In this document: positions 16,999 through 25,077 of the stretch, in pieces
Layout of the letters: each line of letters opens with the position of its first letter
Numbering within the stretch: the stretch's first letter is position 1
DNA from: Planctomycetota bacterium
Lineage (GTDB): Bacteria; Planctomycetota; Phycisphaerae; Phycisphaerales; SM1A02
Length of the DNA stretch: 54,242 nt
Assembly (NCBI GenBank): GCA_022563315.1
Contig: JADFNO010000004.1
Span: 1-54,242, forward strand
Direction of reading: 5' to 3'
Position numbers and translations under genes: made by a program
Notes under the pieces: model-generated
Told to the model about the DNA's origin: nothing
Seen by the model: only the letters and a program-made list of their open reading frames with translations
Databases searched by the model: none

Positions 16999-19923
16999 AT
17001 GACCACCCAAACTCAAGCCATCCGAACCGCCGCCCAGATTCGACGCGAATTCATCGACTACTTCGCCAAGAAGCACGGCCATGCGTTCGTCCCCTCGTCG
17101 CCCGTCGTCCCGCATGACGACCCCACGCTGCTTTTCACCAACGCCGGGATGAACCAGTTCAAGGAAATCTTCCTTGGCCACGGCCGGCGCGACTACACCC
17201 GGGCCGTCAACACCCAAAAGTGCATCCGAGCCGGCGGCAAGCACAACGATCTCGAAGACGTCGGCAAAGACCACTACCACCACACCTTCTTTGAAATGCT
17301 CGGCAACTGGTCGTTCGGCGACTACTTCAAGGCCGAGGCCATCGAATGGGCGTGGGATCTGCTCACGGAAGTGTGGGGGCTCGACAAGGACCGCCTGCAC
17401 GTCACCGTCTTTGAGGGCAACGAAGCCGAAGGCACCGAACCTGATATCGAAGCGGAAGAAATCTGGAAGCGGTTCGTGCCTGCCGATCACATCAGCCGGT
17501 GGGGAAAGAAAGACAACTTCTGGGAGATGGGCGAGACCGGCCCGTGCGGGCCGTGTAGTGAAATTCATTACAACTTCGGTGATGTTGCCTCGGGGGCAAA
17601 GCTCGTCAATGCCGGCGATCCACAAGTCGTCGAACTGTGGAACCTCGTCTTTATTCAGTTCAATCGAGCCCCCGGAACTAAGGACAAGCCTGGAGCGCTC
17701 TCCCCGCTGCCGGCCAAACACGTCGACACCGGCATGGGGCTGGAGCGCCTCGTGCGCATTTTGCAAAATGTAGATAGCAATTACGCCACCGATCTGTGGA
17801 CGCCGATGTTTGAGGCGATCCAAAAACACACCGGCGCGCATCCGTATCAAGGCTCGCTGGACGATCCGGTTGATGTCGCCTATCGCGTGATTGCCGATCA
17901 CATTCGGTGTCTGACGTTCGCGATCACGGATGGCGCCTGGCCGAGCAACGAAGGGCGCGGCTACGTCTTGCGGCGCATTCTTCGCCGTGCTGTCCGCCAT
18001 TCGCACCAAACATTGCAAACCAAAGGCGCCTGGCTGTACGAGTTGGTTCCCGCAGTAATCGATTCACTGGGCGAAGCGTTCCCCGAACTCAACGACAAGC
18101 CGGACAAGGTCGCGGCAGTTATTCGTGATGAAGAGGAGGGATTCCTGCGAACCTTGGATCGGGGGATAGTACTGTTCAACGAAGCCGCCGATGTTGCCAT
18201 GATCGATGCTCATCCCGACGGATGGACCGGAACGGACCCGTCGCACACGCCCGTCATTTCAGCTGACGCCGCATTTCGGTTGCACGACACCTACGGCTTC
18301 CCGATCGACTTGACGCGCATCATGGCTGAGGAACGGGGCATGACCGTTGACGAAGCCGGCTTCGAGAAACTCATGGCCGAAGCGCGTGAGAAGAGTCGCA
18401 GAACCTCCGATACCGACGCGAAGTTCACGCTTGGGCCTGATGCGATTTCGAAGTTGCAACATCTCAACGTCAATCCGACTGTTGATGAATATAAATATGA
18501 CGCGAAGCCGCTAAGCGGCCAAGTGGTCGCCATTTGGAACGGCACGGACCTCGATAACGTCGCACACGTCGGCACGAAGATCGCGGTCATTCTCAATCGC
18601 ACGAATCACTACGCCGAAGCCGGCGGCCAAGTCGGCGATCAGGGGTCGATCGAGACGGACGTATTCGATCTCGGCACCGCTCCAGGCCGTGGCTATTCCG
18701 GAAGCGAACCGACCGGCGACTGCCGATTCAAGGTACAAGACACGCAATCCATCGGCGGGTACGTGCTCCACATCGGCCACGTCACCGAAGGAAAACTCTG
18801 CGTCAAGGACAAAATCACCGTCACCGTCGATCGTAATCGGCGCGCATCCATTTTGGCTAATCACACTTCGACCCACCTATTGAACTTCGCGCTGCGCGCG
18901 GTGATCGGCCCGGAAGAAGATCAAAAAGGCTCGCTCGTCGCGCCGGACCGGTTGCGCTTTGATTTCAGCTCGTCTCACGCGATGACCAGCGAGCAGATCG
19001 AGCAGACTGAGCGCCTCGTCAATGCGGACATTCAGCAGGAGCTGGAGGTCTACGACGAGGTGGTGCCGTTATCGCAAGCCAAAGCGATAATCAGCCTGCG
19101 GGCGGTGTTCGGCGAGAAATACCCCGACCCCGTGCGCGTGGTCAGCATCGGCGTGCCGCTGAAGGAAGTGCTGGCCGACCCGTCCAACGAGCAATGGAAG
19201 GAGTTTTCCATCGAGCTTTGCGGTGGAACGCACCTCAGCGAGACCGGCGAAGCCAAGCGCTTCATCATCACGCACGAACAAGCACTGGCGGCAGGGGTGC
19301 GCCGCATCATCGCGCTGACCGGCCCCGCCGCCATGGCCGCCGACGCAGCTGGCAATGAACTCGAATCCAGAGCGCAGCGCGCGGGCGACTTGGACGACCG
19401 CGAACTTCCGGCCGAATTTGACCAGATCACGAAGCTCCTAGAACAGCTTACGATCGGGGCGGTGGCGCACAATCGAATCGAAGCGCTGCTTGAGCCGTTG
19501 AAAGGGCGCATGAAGGAACTACGCCGCCAGGCGCGCGCGGAATCTCGATCGAATATCGTCGATCAAGCGCGTGATATCGCGGCCAGCGTGACCGGCTCTG
19601 TCATCGTCGAGCTGTTGCTTGGCGCCGACAAGGAAACGCTGCGCTCAGCCTTGGATACGGTTCGCGCCAAACATACGAGCGCAGCGGTGATGCTTTTTAC
19701 CGCGGACGAGATCGAATCGAAGGTGTCGATTGTGGCGCGCGTGCCCGAGGATATGATCAAGAAGGGACTCAAAGCGGGCGACTGGGTGCGCGAAGCGGCG
19801 AAGGCCTGCGGCGGCAGCGGCGGCGGTCGCGCCAACATGGCCCAAGCCGGCGGAAAGAATCCCGACAACGTCCCCGATGCCATCAGCATCGCAAAAAGTT
19901 ATGCTCAGAAGATCCTTCAATGA
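16999..19923 (+). CDS. alaS: Alanine--tRNA ligase
   Basis: A 974-residue class II synthetase charging tRNA-Ala. The aminoacylation core opens with 'FTNAGMNQFKEIFLG' and includes 'FEMLGNWSFGDYFK' and 'ETGPCGPCSEIHY'. The editing domain has its zinc ligands in 'HTSTH' (H622, H626) and 'CGGTH' (C741, H745). The C-terminal DHHA1 domain ends with 'GGSGGGRANMAQAGG'. It is about 100 residues longer than E. coli AlaS; extra segments are visible around residues 385-430 and 480-580. The following small gene overlaps its stop by four bases (ATGA). Confidence 0.96.
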   Translation: MTTQTQAIRTAAQIRREFIDYFAKKHGHAFVPSSPVVPHDDPTLLFTNAGMNQFKEIFLGHGRRDYTRAVNTQKCIRAGGKHNDLEDVGKDHYHHTFFEMLGNWSFGDYFKAEAIEWAWDLLTEVWGLDKDRLHVTVFEGNEAEGTEPDIEAEEIWKRFVPADHISRWGKKDNFWEMGETGPCGPCSEIHYNFGDVASGAKLVNAGDPQVVELWNLVFIQFNRAPGTKDKPGALSPLPAKHVDTGMGLERLVRILQNVDSNYATDLWTPMFEAIQKHTGAHPYQGSLDDPVDVAYRVIADHIRCLTFAITDGAWPSNEGRGYVLRRILRRAVRHSHQTLQTKGAWLYELVPAVIDSLGEAFPELNDKPDKVAAVIRDEEEGFLRTLDRGIVLFNEAADVAMIDAHPDGWTGTDPSHTPVISADAAFRLHDTYGFPIDLTRIMAEERGMTVDEAGFEKLMAEAREKSRRTSDTDAKFTLGPDAISKLQHLNVNPTVDEYKYDAKPLSGQVVAIWNGTDLDNVAHVGTKIAVILNRTNHYAEAGGQVGDQGSIETDVFDLGTAPGRGYSGSEPTGDCRFKVQDTQSIGGYVLHIGHVTEGKLCVKDKITVTVDRNRRASILANHTSTHLLNFALRAVIGPEEDQKGSLVAPDRLRFDFSSSHAMTSEQIEQTERLVNADIQQELEVYDEVVPLSQAKAIISLRAVFGEKYPDPVRVVSIGVPLKEVLADPSNEQWKEFSIELCGGTHLSETGEAKRFIITHEQALAAGVRRIIALTGPAAMAADAAGNELESRAQRAGDLDDRELPAEFDQITKLLEQLTIGAVAHNRIEALLEPLKGRMKELRRQARAESRSNIVDQARDIAASVTGSVIVELLLGADKETLRSALDTVRAKHTSAAVMLFTADEIESKVSIVARVPEDMIKKGLKAGDWVREAAKACGGSGGGRANMAQAGGKNPDNVPDAISIAKSYAQKILQ

Positions 19924-20357
19924 CAAACACAAACCCAGATCAAAAAAACCGCGTGCCGATCGACCCTGACAAAAAGGACGCAGACGCCGCATCGCTCCCG
20001 CTCTCCGGTCTGCCCGAAGCTGATGACAACCTGCCCGCCGTCGTCCAGGATGTCGATACGAATCAGATCAAGCAGTTCATAACGCAGATTCGATCAGCTG
20101 AGCATCAGGTGGGCCAGCACATCATCACCGCGCTGCAGGACCCCGATACCGTGGCCGTGCTTACCACCGTGGTGATCGGACCTAAGGGCGGACAGCACAT
20201 CGTCTCAGCCGGGCTCGATCCCGAAACGCTTGAAGAGGTTCAGAAGATGTTGGTCAAGGCCGAAGAGGATCGCCACGAGGACATCCCCTGCGTCGGCTTC
20301 CATTGCTTCCTGAAGCGCAAACCGAAGAAGGAGGCGGACGGTGATTCACAGGCGTGA
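19920..20357 (+). CDS. Unknown acidic protein coupled to alaS
   Basis: A 145-residue protein with no signal peptide. The first 45 residues are polar and probably disordered. The middle contains '[20 protein letters not shown]' and a compact core with '[20 protein letters not shown]', then a helix '[13 protein letters not shown]' and a Lys-rich tail. I do not recognise the family. The start overlaps the alaS stop and its own end overlaps the next gene's start by 17 bases, so it is clearly within an operon. A role in the cytosol is likely, but no function can be assigned. Confidence 0.6.
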   Translation: MTNTNPDQKNRVPIDPDKKDADAASLPLSGLPEADDNLPAVVQDVDTNQIKQFITQIRSAEHQVGQHIITALQDPDTVAVLTTVVIGPKGGQHIVSAGLDPETLEEVQKMLVKAEEDRHEDIPCVGFHCFLKRKPKKEADGDSQA

Positions 20358-21297
20358 GTTCCTCAAACGAACCGCCGTCGCAGCCGCCGCCCCGATCGCG
20401 CTGAGCAGCCGATCGTTCGCGCATCGTTTTCAAGACAAGGACAAGCCGTTGTTCAAGATTTCGTTAGCGCAGTGGTCGCTTCACCGCATGCTCCAGGGGG
20501 GCAAACTCGATGCGCTCGACTTTGCTGCGTTCGCCAAGAACGAATTCGGCATCGAGGCGATCGAGTACGTCAACTCGTTCTTCAAGCAATACGCCCAAGA
20601 CAAAGCCTATTTGGATCAACTGAACAGGCGAGCGCAGACGAACGGCGTCAAAAGCTTGCTCATCATGGTCGATGGCGAAGGCGCACTTGGTGATCCCGAT
20701 GACCTCAAGCGCGAGCAGGCGATATTCAATCATCACAAATGGGTCAATGCCGCCAGATTCCTTGGATGCCATTCGATTCGTGTCAACGCTCAAAGTAGTG
20801 GGAGCGACGACGAGCAGCGCGATCTCGCGGCGGACGGTCTTCGCCGCCTGACGGAGTTCGCTGCTCAAGAAGACCTCAACGTCATCGTCGAGAACCACGG
20901 CGGGCTCTCGTCCAACGGCGGGTGGTTATCAAGTGTGATCAAACAAGTCGATCATCCGCGATGTGGCACACTGCCTGACTTCGGCAACTTCTGCCTGGAT
21001 TGGAATCGGCGCGACGAGCCGGACGCCTGGTACGACCGCTATCAAGGCGTGACTGAACTCATGCCCTTCGCCAAAGCGGTCAGCGCCAAATCGCACGATT
21101 TCGACGAATCAGGCAACGAAACGAAAACTGATTTTCGCCGAATGATGAAGATCGTGCTCGATGCGAATTACCACGGCTACGTCGGCATCGAATACGAAGG
21201 CAGCCGCCTCAGCGAAGTTGAAGGTGTCAAGGCGACGAAGAAACTGCTCGAAACCGTGCGTGAAGAACTCGCCGTGCCAGCGAATTCAAGCGAATAA
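20341..21297 (+). CDS. Tat-exported sugar phosphate isomerase/epimerase-like TIM-barrel protein
   Basis: A 318-residue protein with a twin-arginine signal, '[18 protein letters not shown]', at the N-terminus, predicting export in folded form. The mature part resembles xylose-isomerase-like TIM barrels (AP endonuclease 2 family): '[13 protein letters not shown]' near the start, 'NVIVENHGG' in the middle with a likely metal-ligand Glu, '[10 protein letters not shown]', and '[17 protein letters not shown]' near the end. Such Tat-exported members are abundant in planctomycetes and are thought to act on sugars in the periplasm. The start is GTG at 20341, chosen because AAGGAGG lies seven bases upstream within the previous gene. 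The substrate is unknown. Confidence 0.82.
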   Translation: MIHRREFLKRTAVAAAAPIALSSRSFAHRFQDKDKPLFKISLAQWSLHRMLQGGKLDALDFAAFAKNEFGIEAIEYVNSFFKQYAQDKAYLDQLNRRAQTNGVKSLLIMVDGEGALGDPDDLKREQAIFNHHKWVNAARFLGCHSIRVNAQSSGSDDEQRDLAADGLRRLTEFAAQEDLNVIVENHGGLSSNGGWLSSVIKQVDHPRCGTLPDFGNFCLDWNRRDEPDAWYDRYQGVTELMPFAKAVSAKSHDFDESGNETKTDFRRMMKIVLDANYHGYVGIEYEGSRLSEVEGVKATKKLLETVREELAVPANSSE

Positions 21298-21372
21298 TCC
21301 CACCGCGAGGCGTTACAAGCCGGCCGGTCCTTCCTCCCTCATCCCTCATAACACATGGCTCATCCCTCTCTG

Positions 21373-21378
21373 TACAAT
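21373..21378 (+). promoter_or_regulatory. -10-like element before the MDR oxidoreductase
   Basis: TACAAT, seven bases before the ATG at 21386. No Shine-Dalgarno; a leaderless transcript is likely. Confidence 0.45.
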
Positions 21379-21385
21379 CCCCGCC

Positions 21386-22417
21386 ATGAAAGCAGTCGTC
21401 ATCTCGCAGCAGGGGACGCCCGTCGCGCCGAACGTGCAGGTCGTCGATGATTGGCCGGACCCAACCGCCGCCCCCGGGAATGTACTCGTCAAGACCGAAG
21501 CGTCGGCGTTGAATCATCTTGATCTATGGATCGGCCGAGGCCTGCCCGGGCTCGACTTCGACTATCCGCGCATTACCGGTTCGGACGGATGCGGGACCAT
21601 CGAAGCGGTCGGGGCAGGCGTTGACGAAAGTTGGATGGGAAAGCGCGTGGTCGTCAACGCCGCCGTCCCTCAACCGCAACCCGAGCTTCCCGAGATCGGC
21701 TCCGGTCCCGGCGATATTCGAATGATCGGCGAGCACGATCCCGGCACCATGGCGGAAAAATTCGTCGCCCCCGTGACCAACGTCGCGTGTGTCGGCGATG
21801 TTGAACCAACCGATGCCGCTGCGTATGCGCTGACTCATCTGACGGCCTGGCGCATGTTGATCAGCCGCGCGCAACTTCGCGCCGGGCAAACGGTGCTGAT
21901 CACAGGGATCGGCGGCGGGGTTGCCCTGGCTTGTCTGAACATCGCCCAACATTTCGGTTGCAAGACGGTCGTCACCAGCCGACATCAATCCAAGCTCGAC
22001 AAAGCAGCCGACCTCGGCGCCACCCACGGCATCCTCGACACCGGCGAAGATTGGTCGCGCCAGGTACGCCAAGTCACGTCCAAACAAGGCGCTGATGTCT
22101 GTGCCGATTCGATCGGTAAGGCTGTGCATTTGTCGTGCATCAAGTCATTGGCGCGCGGCGGGGTGTTCGTCACCTGCGGCTGCACCACCGGCCCCGATGC
22201 GACAACCGACTTGGCCCGCATGTTCTGGAACCAATGCTCGATCATGGGTTCAACGATGGGCGATATGGACGAGTTTCGCCAGGCGATTTCGTTACTGAAT
22301 AGCGGCGCGATCAAGCCGGTCGTTGATTCGGTGCACGATGCGAATGACGCCGCCAAAGCATACGAACGGCTCGAATCCGGCGACCAATTCGGCAAAGTCG
22401 TGATTCGATGGGGATGA
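21386..22417 (+). CDS. Medium-chain (MDR) zinc-type alcohol dehydrogenase/quinone reductase-like oxidoreductase
   Basis: A 343-residue MDR-superfamily oxidoreductase. The N-terminal GroES-like domain has 'TEASALNHLDLWIGRG' and 'ITGSDGCGTIEAVGAGV'. The cofactor domain has the Rossmann motif 'LITGIGGGVALACLN' with 'VVTSRHQSKLDKA', where the Arg after strand 2 suggests NADPH rather than NADH. The catalytic-zinc cysteine is replaced (Asn-His-Leu-Asp at that place) and the four-Cys structural zinc loop is absent, so this is probably a zinc-independent reductase. An in-frame extension to 21161 overlaps the previous gene and is rejected in favour of the ATG after the TACAAT box. Its substrate is unknown. 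Confidence 0.83.
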   Translation: MKAVVISQQGTPVAPNVQVVDDWPDPTAAPGNVLVKTEASALNHLDLWIGRGLPGLDFDYPRITGSDGCGTIEAVGAGVDESWMGKRVVVNAAVPQPQPELPEIGSGPGDIRMIGEHDPGTMAEKFVAPVTNVACVGDVEPTDAAAYALTHLTAWRMLISRAQLRAGQTVLITGIGGGVALACLNIAQHFGCKTVVTSRHQSKLDKAADLGATHGILDTGEDWSRQVRQVTSKQGADVCADSIGKAVHLSCIKSLARGGVFVTCGCTTGPDATTDLARMFWNQCSIMGSTMGDMDEFRQAISLLNSGAIKPVVDSVHDANDAAKAYERLESGDQFGKVVIRWG

Positions 22418-22424
22418 TTCTCCT

Positions 22425-22457
22425 GCGAGCCGGCTCGTCCTCGAGCCCGGTTGACGC
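22425..22457 (+). repeat. REP-like palindromic element, copy A
   Basis: Contains the palindrome GAGCCGGCTC and a hairpin GGCTCG-TCCT-CGAGCC, followed by CGGTTGACGC. A second copy with two or three changes lies at 43608-43640. It begins eight bases after the MDR oxidoreductase stop. Confidence 0.65.
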
Positions 22458-22531
22458 GGGAACTACAACAGGCGATCACTGAACCAGAACCGCAACGATA
22501 CCCTCTCACGCGCGTCAGCCGCGGGCGGGGA

Positions 22532-22553
22532 TCCCGATGGAGTCGGGACGGCT
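22532..22553 (-). repeat. REP-like hairpin 'AGCCGTCCCGA', copy A
   Basis: Read on the minus strand it is AGCCG then stem TCCCGA/TCGGGA. A close copy lies on the plus strand at 26691-26712. Confidence 0.6.
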
Positions 22554-22585
22554 CGCTGGTCTTCGCCCAAACACCGCGCAAACAA

Positions 22586-22614
22586 ACACCCGCCTGTGTT
22601 TGACAAGCGGGTGT
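22586..22614 (-). terminator. Hairpin after the four-helix membrane protein gene
   Basis: An eight-base-pair stem ACACCCGC/GCGGGTGT with a 13-base loop, 32 bases beyond the stop at 22646. The downstream side on the minus strand is T-rich but not a pure T-run, so it is a plausible rho-independent terminator. Confidence 0.45.
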
Positions 22615-22645
22615 GGTGTACTCGAATCGATGCGTTGCCGTCGGC

Positions 22646-23140
22646 TTACGCGGCTTGCTGGAACTCGTCGATGGATTGCGTATCCTCGATCGCGGCCGGT
22701 TGACCGGAGAACGCTGCCTTCCATTCAGGCTGGAGGAACAACCAAACCAACAGTCCGCCGTACACAGCGAAGCCGAGGTTGAAAAGGTTGAATCCGCTAA
22801 AGAGCGTGATGATGTTCAGCACCGCCCACGCGCCGCCGCAAACCATCGCGAGCTTGCGTCCCCAAGGCTTGAGCCCCAGCACGCCGATGCCTGAGAACAG
22901 CATCGCAGCGCTCGCGCCGAACGCGACGATTCCGACGATGGCCATGATCCCGCCTAGGCCGGCTGCGCCAGTGGCTGCGCCTTCGAACTCAGCGCCGAAC
23001 TCCGCCTCCATCCCCGCGCCCATCGCAGCCATCATGCCGCCGCCGAGCACGATCAAGATTGCGAATAACGCGCCGATCGCTCCAAATACGATATTGATGA
23101 CGCCGACCGCGGTCATCCCTCCGGTTCGCTTATTGCCCAT
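22646..23140 (-). CDS. Small polytopic membrane protein, function unknown
   Basis: A 164-residue protein with about four hydrophobic segments (roughly residues 10-38, 58-84, 95-115 and 118-138). Between segments one and two lies an alternating 'AEFGAEFEG' stretch. The last 25 residues are polar with several acidic residues and are probably cytoplasmic. The ATG at 23140 has GGGGA six bases upstream. It resembles the generic small DUF4064-like membrane proteins in plan only; I do not recognise a family with confidence. It is transcribed alone and ends in a hairpin. Confidence 0.65.
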   Translation of the reverse strand: MGNKRTGGMTAVGVINIVFGAIGALFAILIVLGGGMMAAMGAGMEAEFGAEFEGAATGAAGLGGIMAIVGIVAFGASAAMLFSGIGVLGLKPWGRKLAMVCGGAWAVLNIITLFSGFNLFNLGFAVYGGLLVWLFLQPEWKAAFSGQPAAIEDTQSIDEFQQAA

Positions 23141-23320
23141 GAGTAATCCCCTTCCCGTCCCTGGTCAAATTGAAGCGAACTGGAATCCACCGGCACGAAA
23201 AGGCCAGGATAAGCCTGCATCTGGACGACAAGGCGCTTCGTGTCCCATAAGGATCGGAGCAACCGTTCCAGCCTAACGCTCCACGACCGAATACCCGCCG
23301 CTACCGCCGGGACAGAACAC

Positions 23321-23326
23321 TACAAT
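23321..23326 (+). promoter_or_regulatory. Candidate -10 element for the YbdK-type ligase gene
   Basis: TACAAT, 64 bases before the preferred ATG at 23391. It overlaps an upstream in-frame ATG at 23325, which argues against that ATG being the start. Confidence 0.4.
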
Positions 23327-23390
23327 GGCCGCGGGCGGTGCAGACTTCAGATCAAGCCACGCTCAGCCGTCCCCAAAGGCAGGTCGCCCG

Positions 23391-24512
23391 ATGCCCTATT
23401 CCTTCAACGGAAACCAAACGCACAGCCTCGGCGTGGAGATCGAACTGCAGATCGTCGACGCTGAGTCGCTGGCACTGTCCAATGCCGTCCAGCAGATTCT
23501 CGATCGCGTTCCTAAGAAGTGGTCCGACAAGATCAAGCCGGAGCTCATGCAGAGCTACTGCGAATTCAACACCGACGTGTGCTCGGCGGTGAAGGACGTC
23601 GAGCCGGACCTGGTCGAGAAGCTGCAATGGGGCCGGTCGGTCGCTCAGGAACTTGGGTTGAAGTTCGTGTGGGGCGGTACGCACCCCTTCAGCCCCTGGT
23701 ACGAACAGGAATACACCCCGGGCGATCGGTACGAATGGCTGACGCATGTCATGCAGGACATCAGCCGACGTCTTGTTGCGTTCGGCCTGCACATCCACGT
23801 CGGCGTAGACTCGGGCGATAAGGCGATCCAATTGTGCGATCGTCTGCTGCGCCACCTTCCTACGCTGCTGGCGCTCAGCGCCAACTCACCAATGTGGAAC
23901 GGGCGCGAAACCGGTCTCGCCTCGTATCGATCAAAGCTCATGGAGGCGTTGCCCACCGCCGGCCTCCCCCAACACATGCGCAACTGGTCAGAGTACGTTT
24001 GGCTCGTCGATCACATGATCGCATCAGGATTTCTGCGCTCGATCCGCGAGATCTGGTGGGACGCCCGGCCGCACCATGAATTCGGAACGGTCGAAGTGCG
24101 CATCATGGACATGCCGCTAAACATGCGCCATCTGCTGTCACTAGTCGCGCTGACCCAGTCGTTGGTCGCAGCAATCTCCGAACAAATCGATCGCGGGGCC
24201 TATCTGTACGACTGCCATCCAATGATCGCCAAGCAGAACAAATGGCACGCGGTCCGCTTCGGAATGGACGCTACCTTCGTTGACCCCGATACGATGCAAG
24301 GCGTCCCGGCGCGCCAGATCGTCGAACGGCTCATGACGCTATGTCAACCCTTCGCCGAAAAACTTGGTTGCGCTCAGGAGCTCCAAGGCTTGACCGACAT
24401 CCTCGAGCATGGCAACGGAGCGCAGCGACAACGCGAGGTCTACCAGCGAACCGGCGACATGCGCGAGGTCGTAAAATACCTGATCGAGCAGAGTGAGCTA
24501 GCCATGGTGTAG
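23391..24512 (+). CDS. YbdK-type carboxylate-amine ligase (glutamate-cysteine ligase family)
   Basis: A 373-residue GCS2-family ligase. Family marks are 'LGVEIELQIVD' at about residues 13-23, which bears the metal-binding Glu residues, 'HIHVGV' at about 138-143, and 'HEFGTVEVRIMD' at about 231-242. E. coli YbdK has weak glutamate-cysteine ligase activity; the natural substrates of most members are unknown. I chose the ATG at 23391, which directly precedes the conserved domain; the ATG at 23325 overlaps a TACAAT box. The next gene, clpS, begins 97 bases later. Confidence 0.85.
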   Translation: MPYSFNGNQTHSLGVEIELQIVDAESLALSNAVQQILDRVPKKWSDKIKPELMQSYCEFNTDVCSAVKDVEPDLVEKLQWGRSVAQELGLKFVWGGTHPFSPWYEQEYTPGDRYEWLTHVMQDISRRLVAFGLHIHVGVDSGDKAIQLCDRLLRHLPTLLALSANSPMWNGRETGLASYRSKLMEALPTAGLPQHMRNWSEYVWLVDHMIASGFLRSIREIWWDARPHHEFGTVEVRIMDMPLNMRHLLSLVALTQSLVAAISEQIDRGAYLYDCHPMIAKQNKWHAVRFGMDATFVDPDTMQGVPARQIVERLMTLCQPFAEKLGCAQELQGLTDILEHGNGAQRQREVYQRTGDMREVVKYLIEQSELAMV

Positions 24513-24608
24513 ATGAATCCGGCCGAGGAAGATGACTTGTAGTCGCTCAACGGCCTATCGTTCATTGGCCCACTTCGTGTGATTGAGCGTGATTTCAGAA
24601 AGCCCGCT

Positions 24609-24935
24609 ATGTCCCAAGCCGACGAATCTGATCTCGATAGCAGCGGACCCGGCACATCCACCGCGGTCAAGACGAGACCGAAACCGCCCAAGCCCAAGCG
24701 TCTGCGCCCCTGGCAAGTGTTGCTGCACAACGATGAAGTCAACGACATGCTGTACGTCGTCGAAACGATCATGGAGCTGACGACGCTGAACCGCGACGAC
24801 GCCGTGCAGCGGATGGTCGAAGCCCACAAAATGGACATCGCATTGCTGCTGACCACGCACCGCGAGCATGCCGAGTTGCTCTGTGAGCAGTTCCAGAGCA
24901 AGCGACTCAAGGTGACCGCCGAGCCGGCGCCGTGA
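24609..24935 (+). CDS. clpS: ATP-dependent Clp protease adaptor ClpS
   Basis: A 108-residue adaptor that binds N-degron substrates and delivers them to ClpA/ClpC. After about 35 polar residues rich in Pro and Lys comes the conserved core 'PWQVLLHNDEVNDMLYVVE', with the 'HNDEVN' loop (matching the usual NDDYT region) that contacts the ATPase, and 'HREHAELLCEQF' near the end. The start is the ATG at 24609; a GTG at 24579 would add ten residues. No clpA or clpP is in the window. Confidence 0.9.
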   Translation: MSQADESDLDSSGPGTSTAVKTRPKPPKPKRLRPWQVLLHNDEVNDMLYVVETIMELTTLNRDDAVQRMVEAHKMDIALLLTTHREHAELLCEQFQSKRLKVTAEPAP

Positions 24936-25077
24936 CGGCCACTTACATTGTTCTTCGGTTCTTTTTCGACGAGAAGCCTATTGCATCACAGCATGAGCGG
25001 CGTCATAATTGACGTTACGAGAATACCGTTCGTCGTACTGTCTGAAACAAGCGAGAGATTGATCGGAGCAAAACGAT

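Noticed and set aside
16957-18018. Open frame of 353 codons on the minus strand
   Set aside because: Antisense to the start of alaS, with low-complexity content and no family match.
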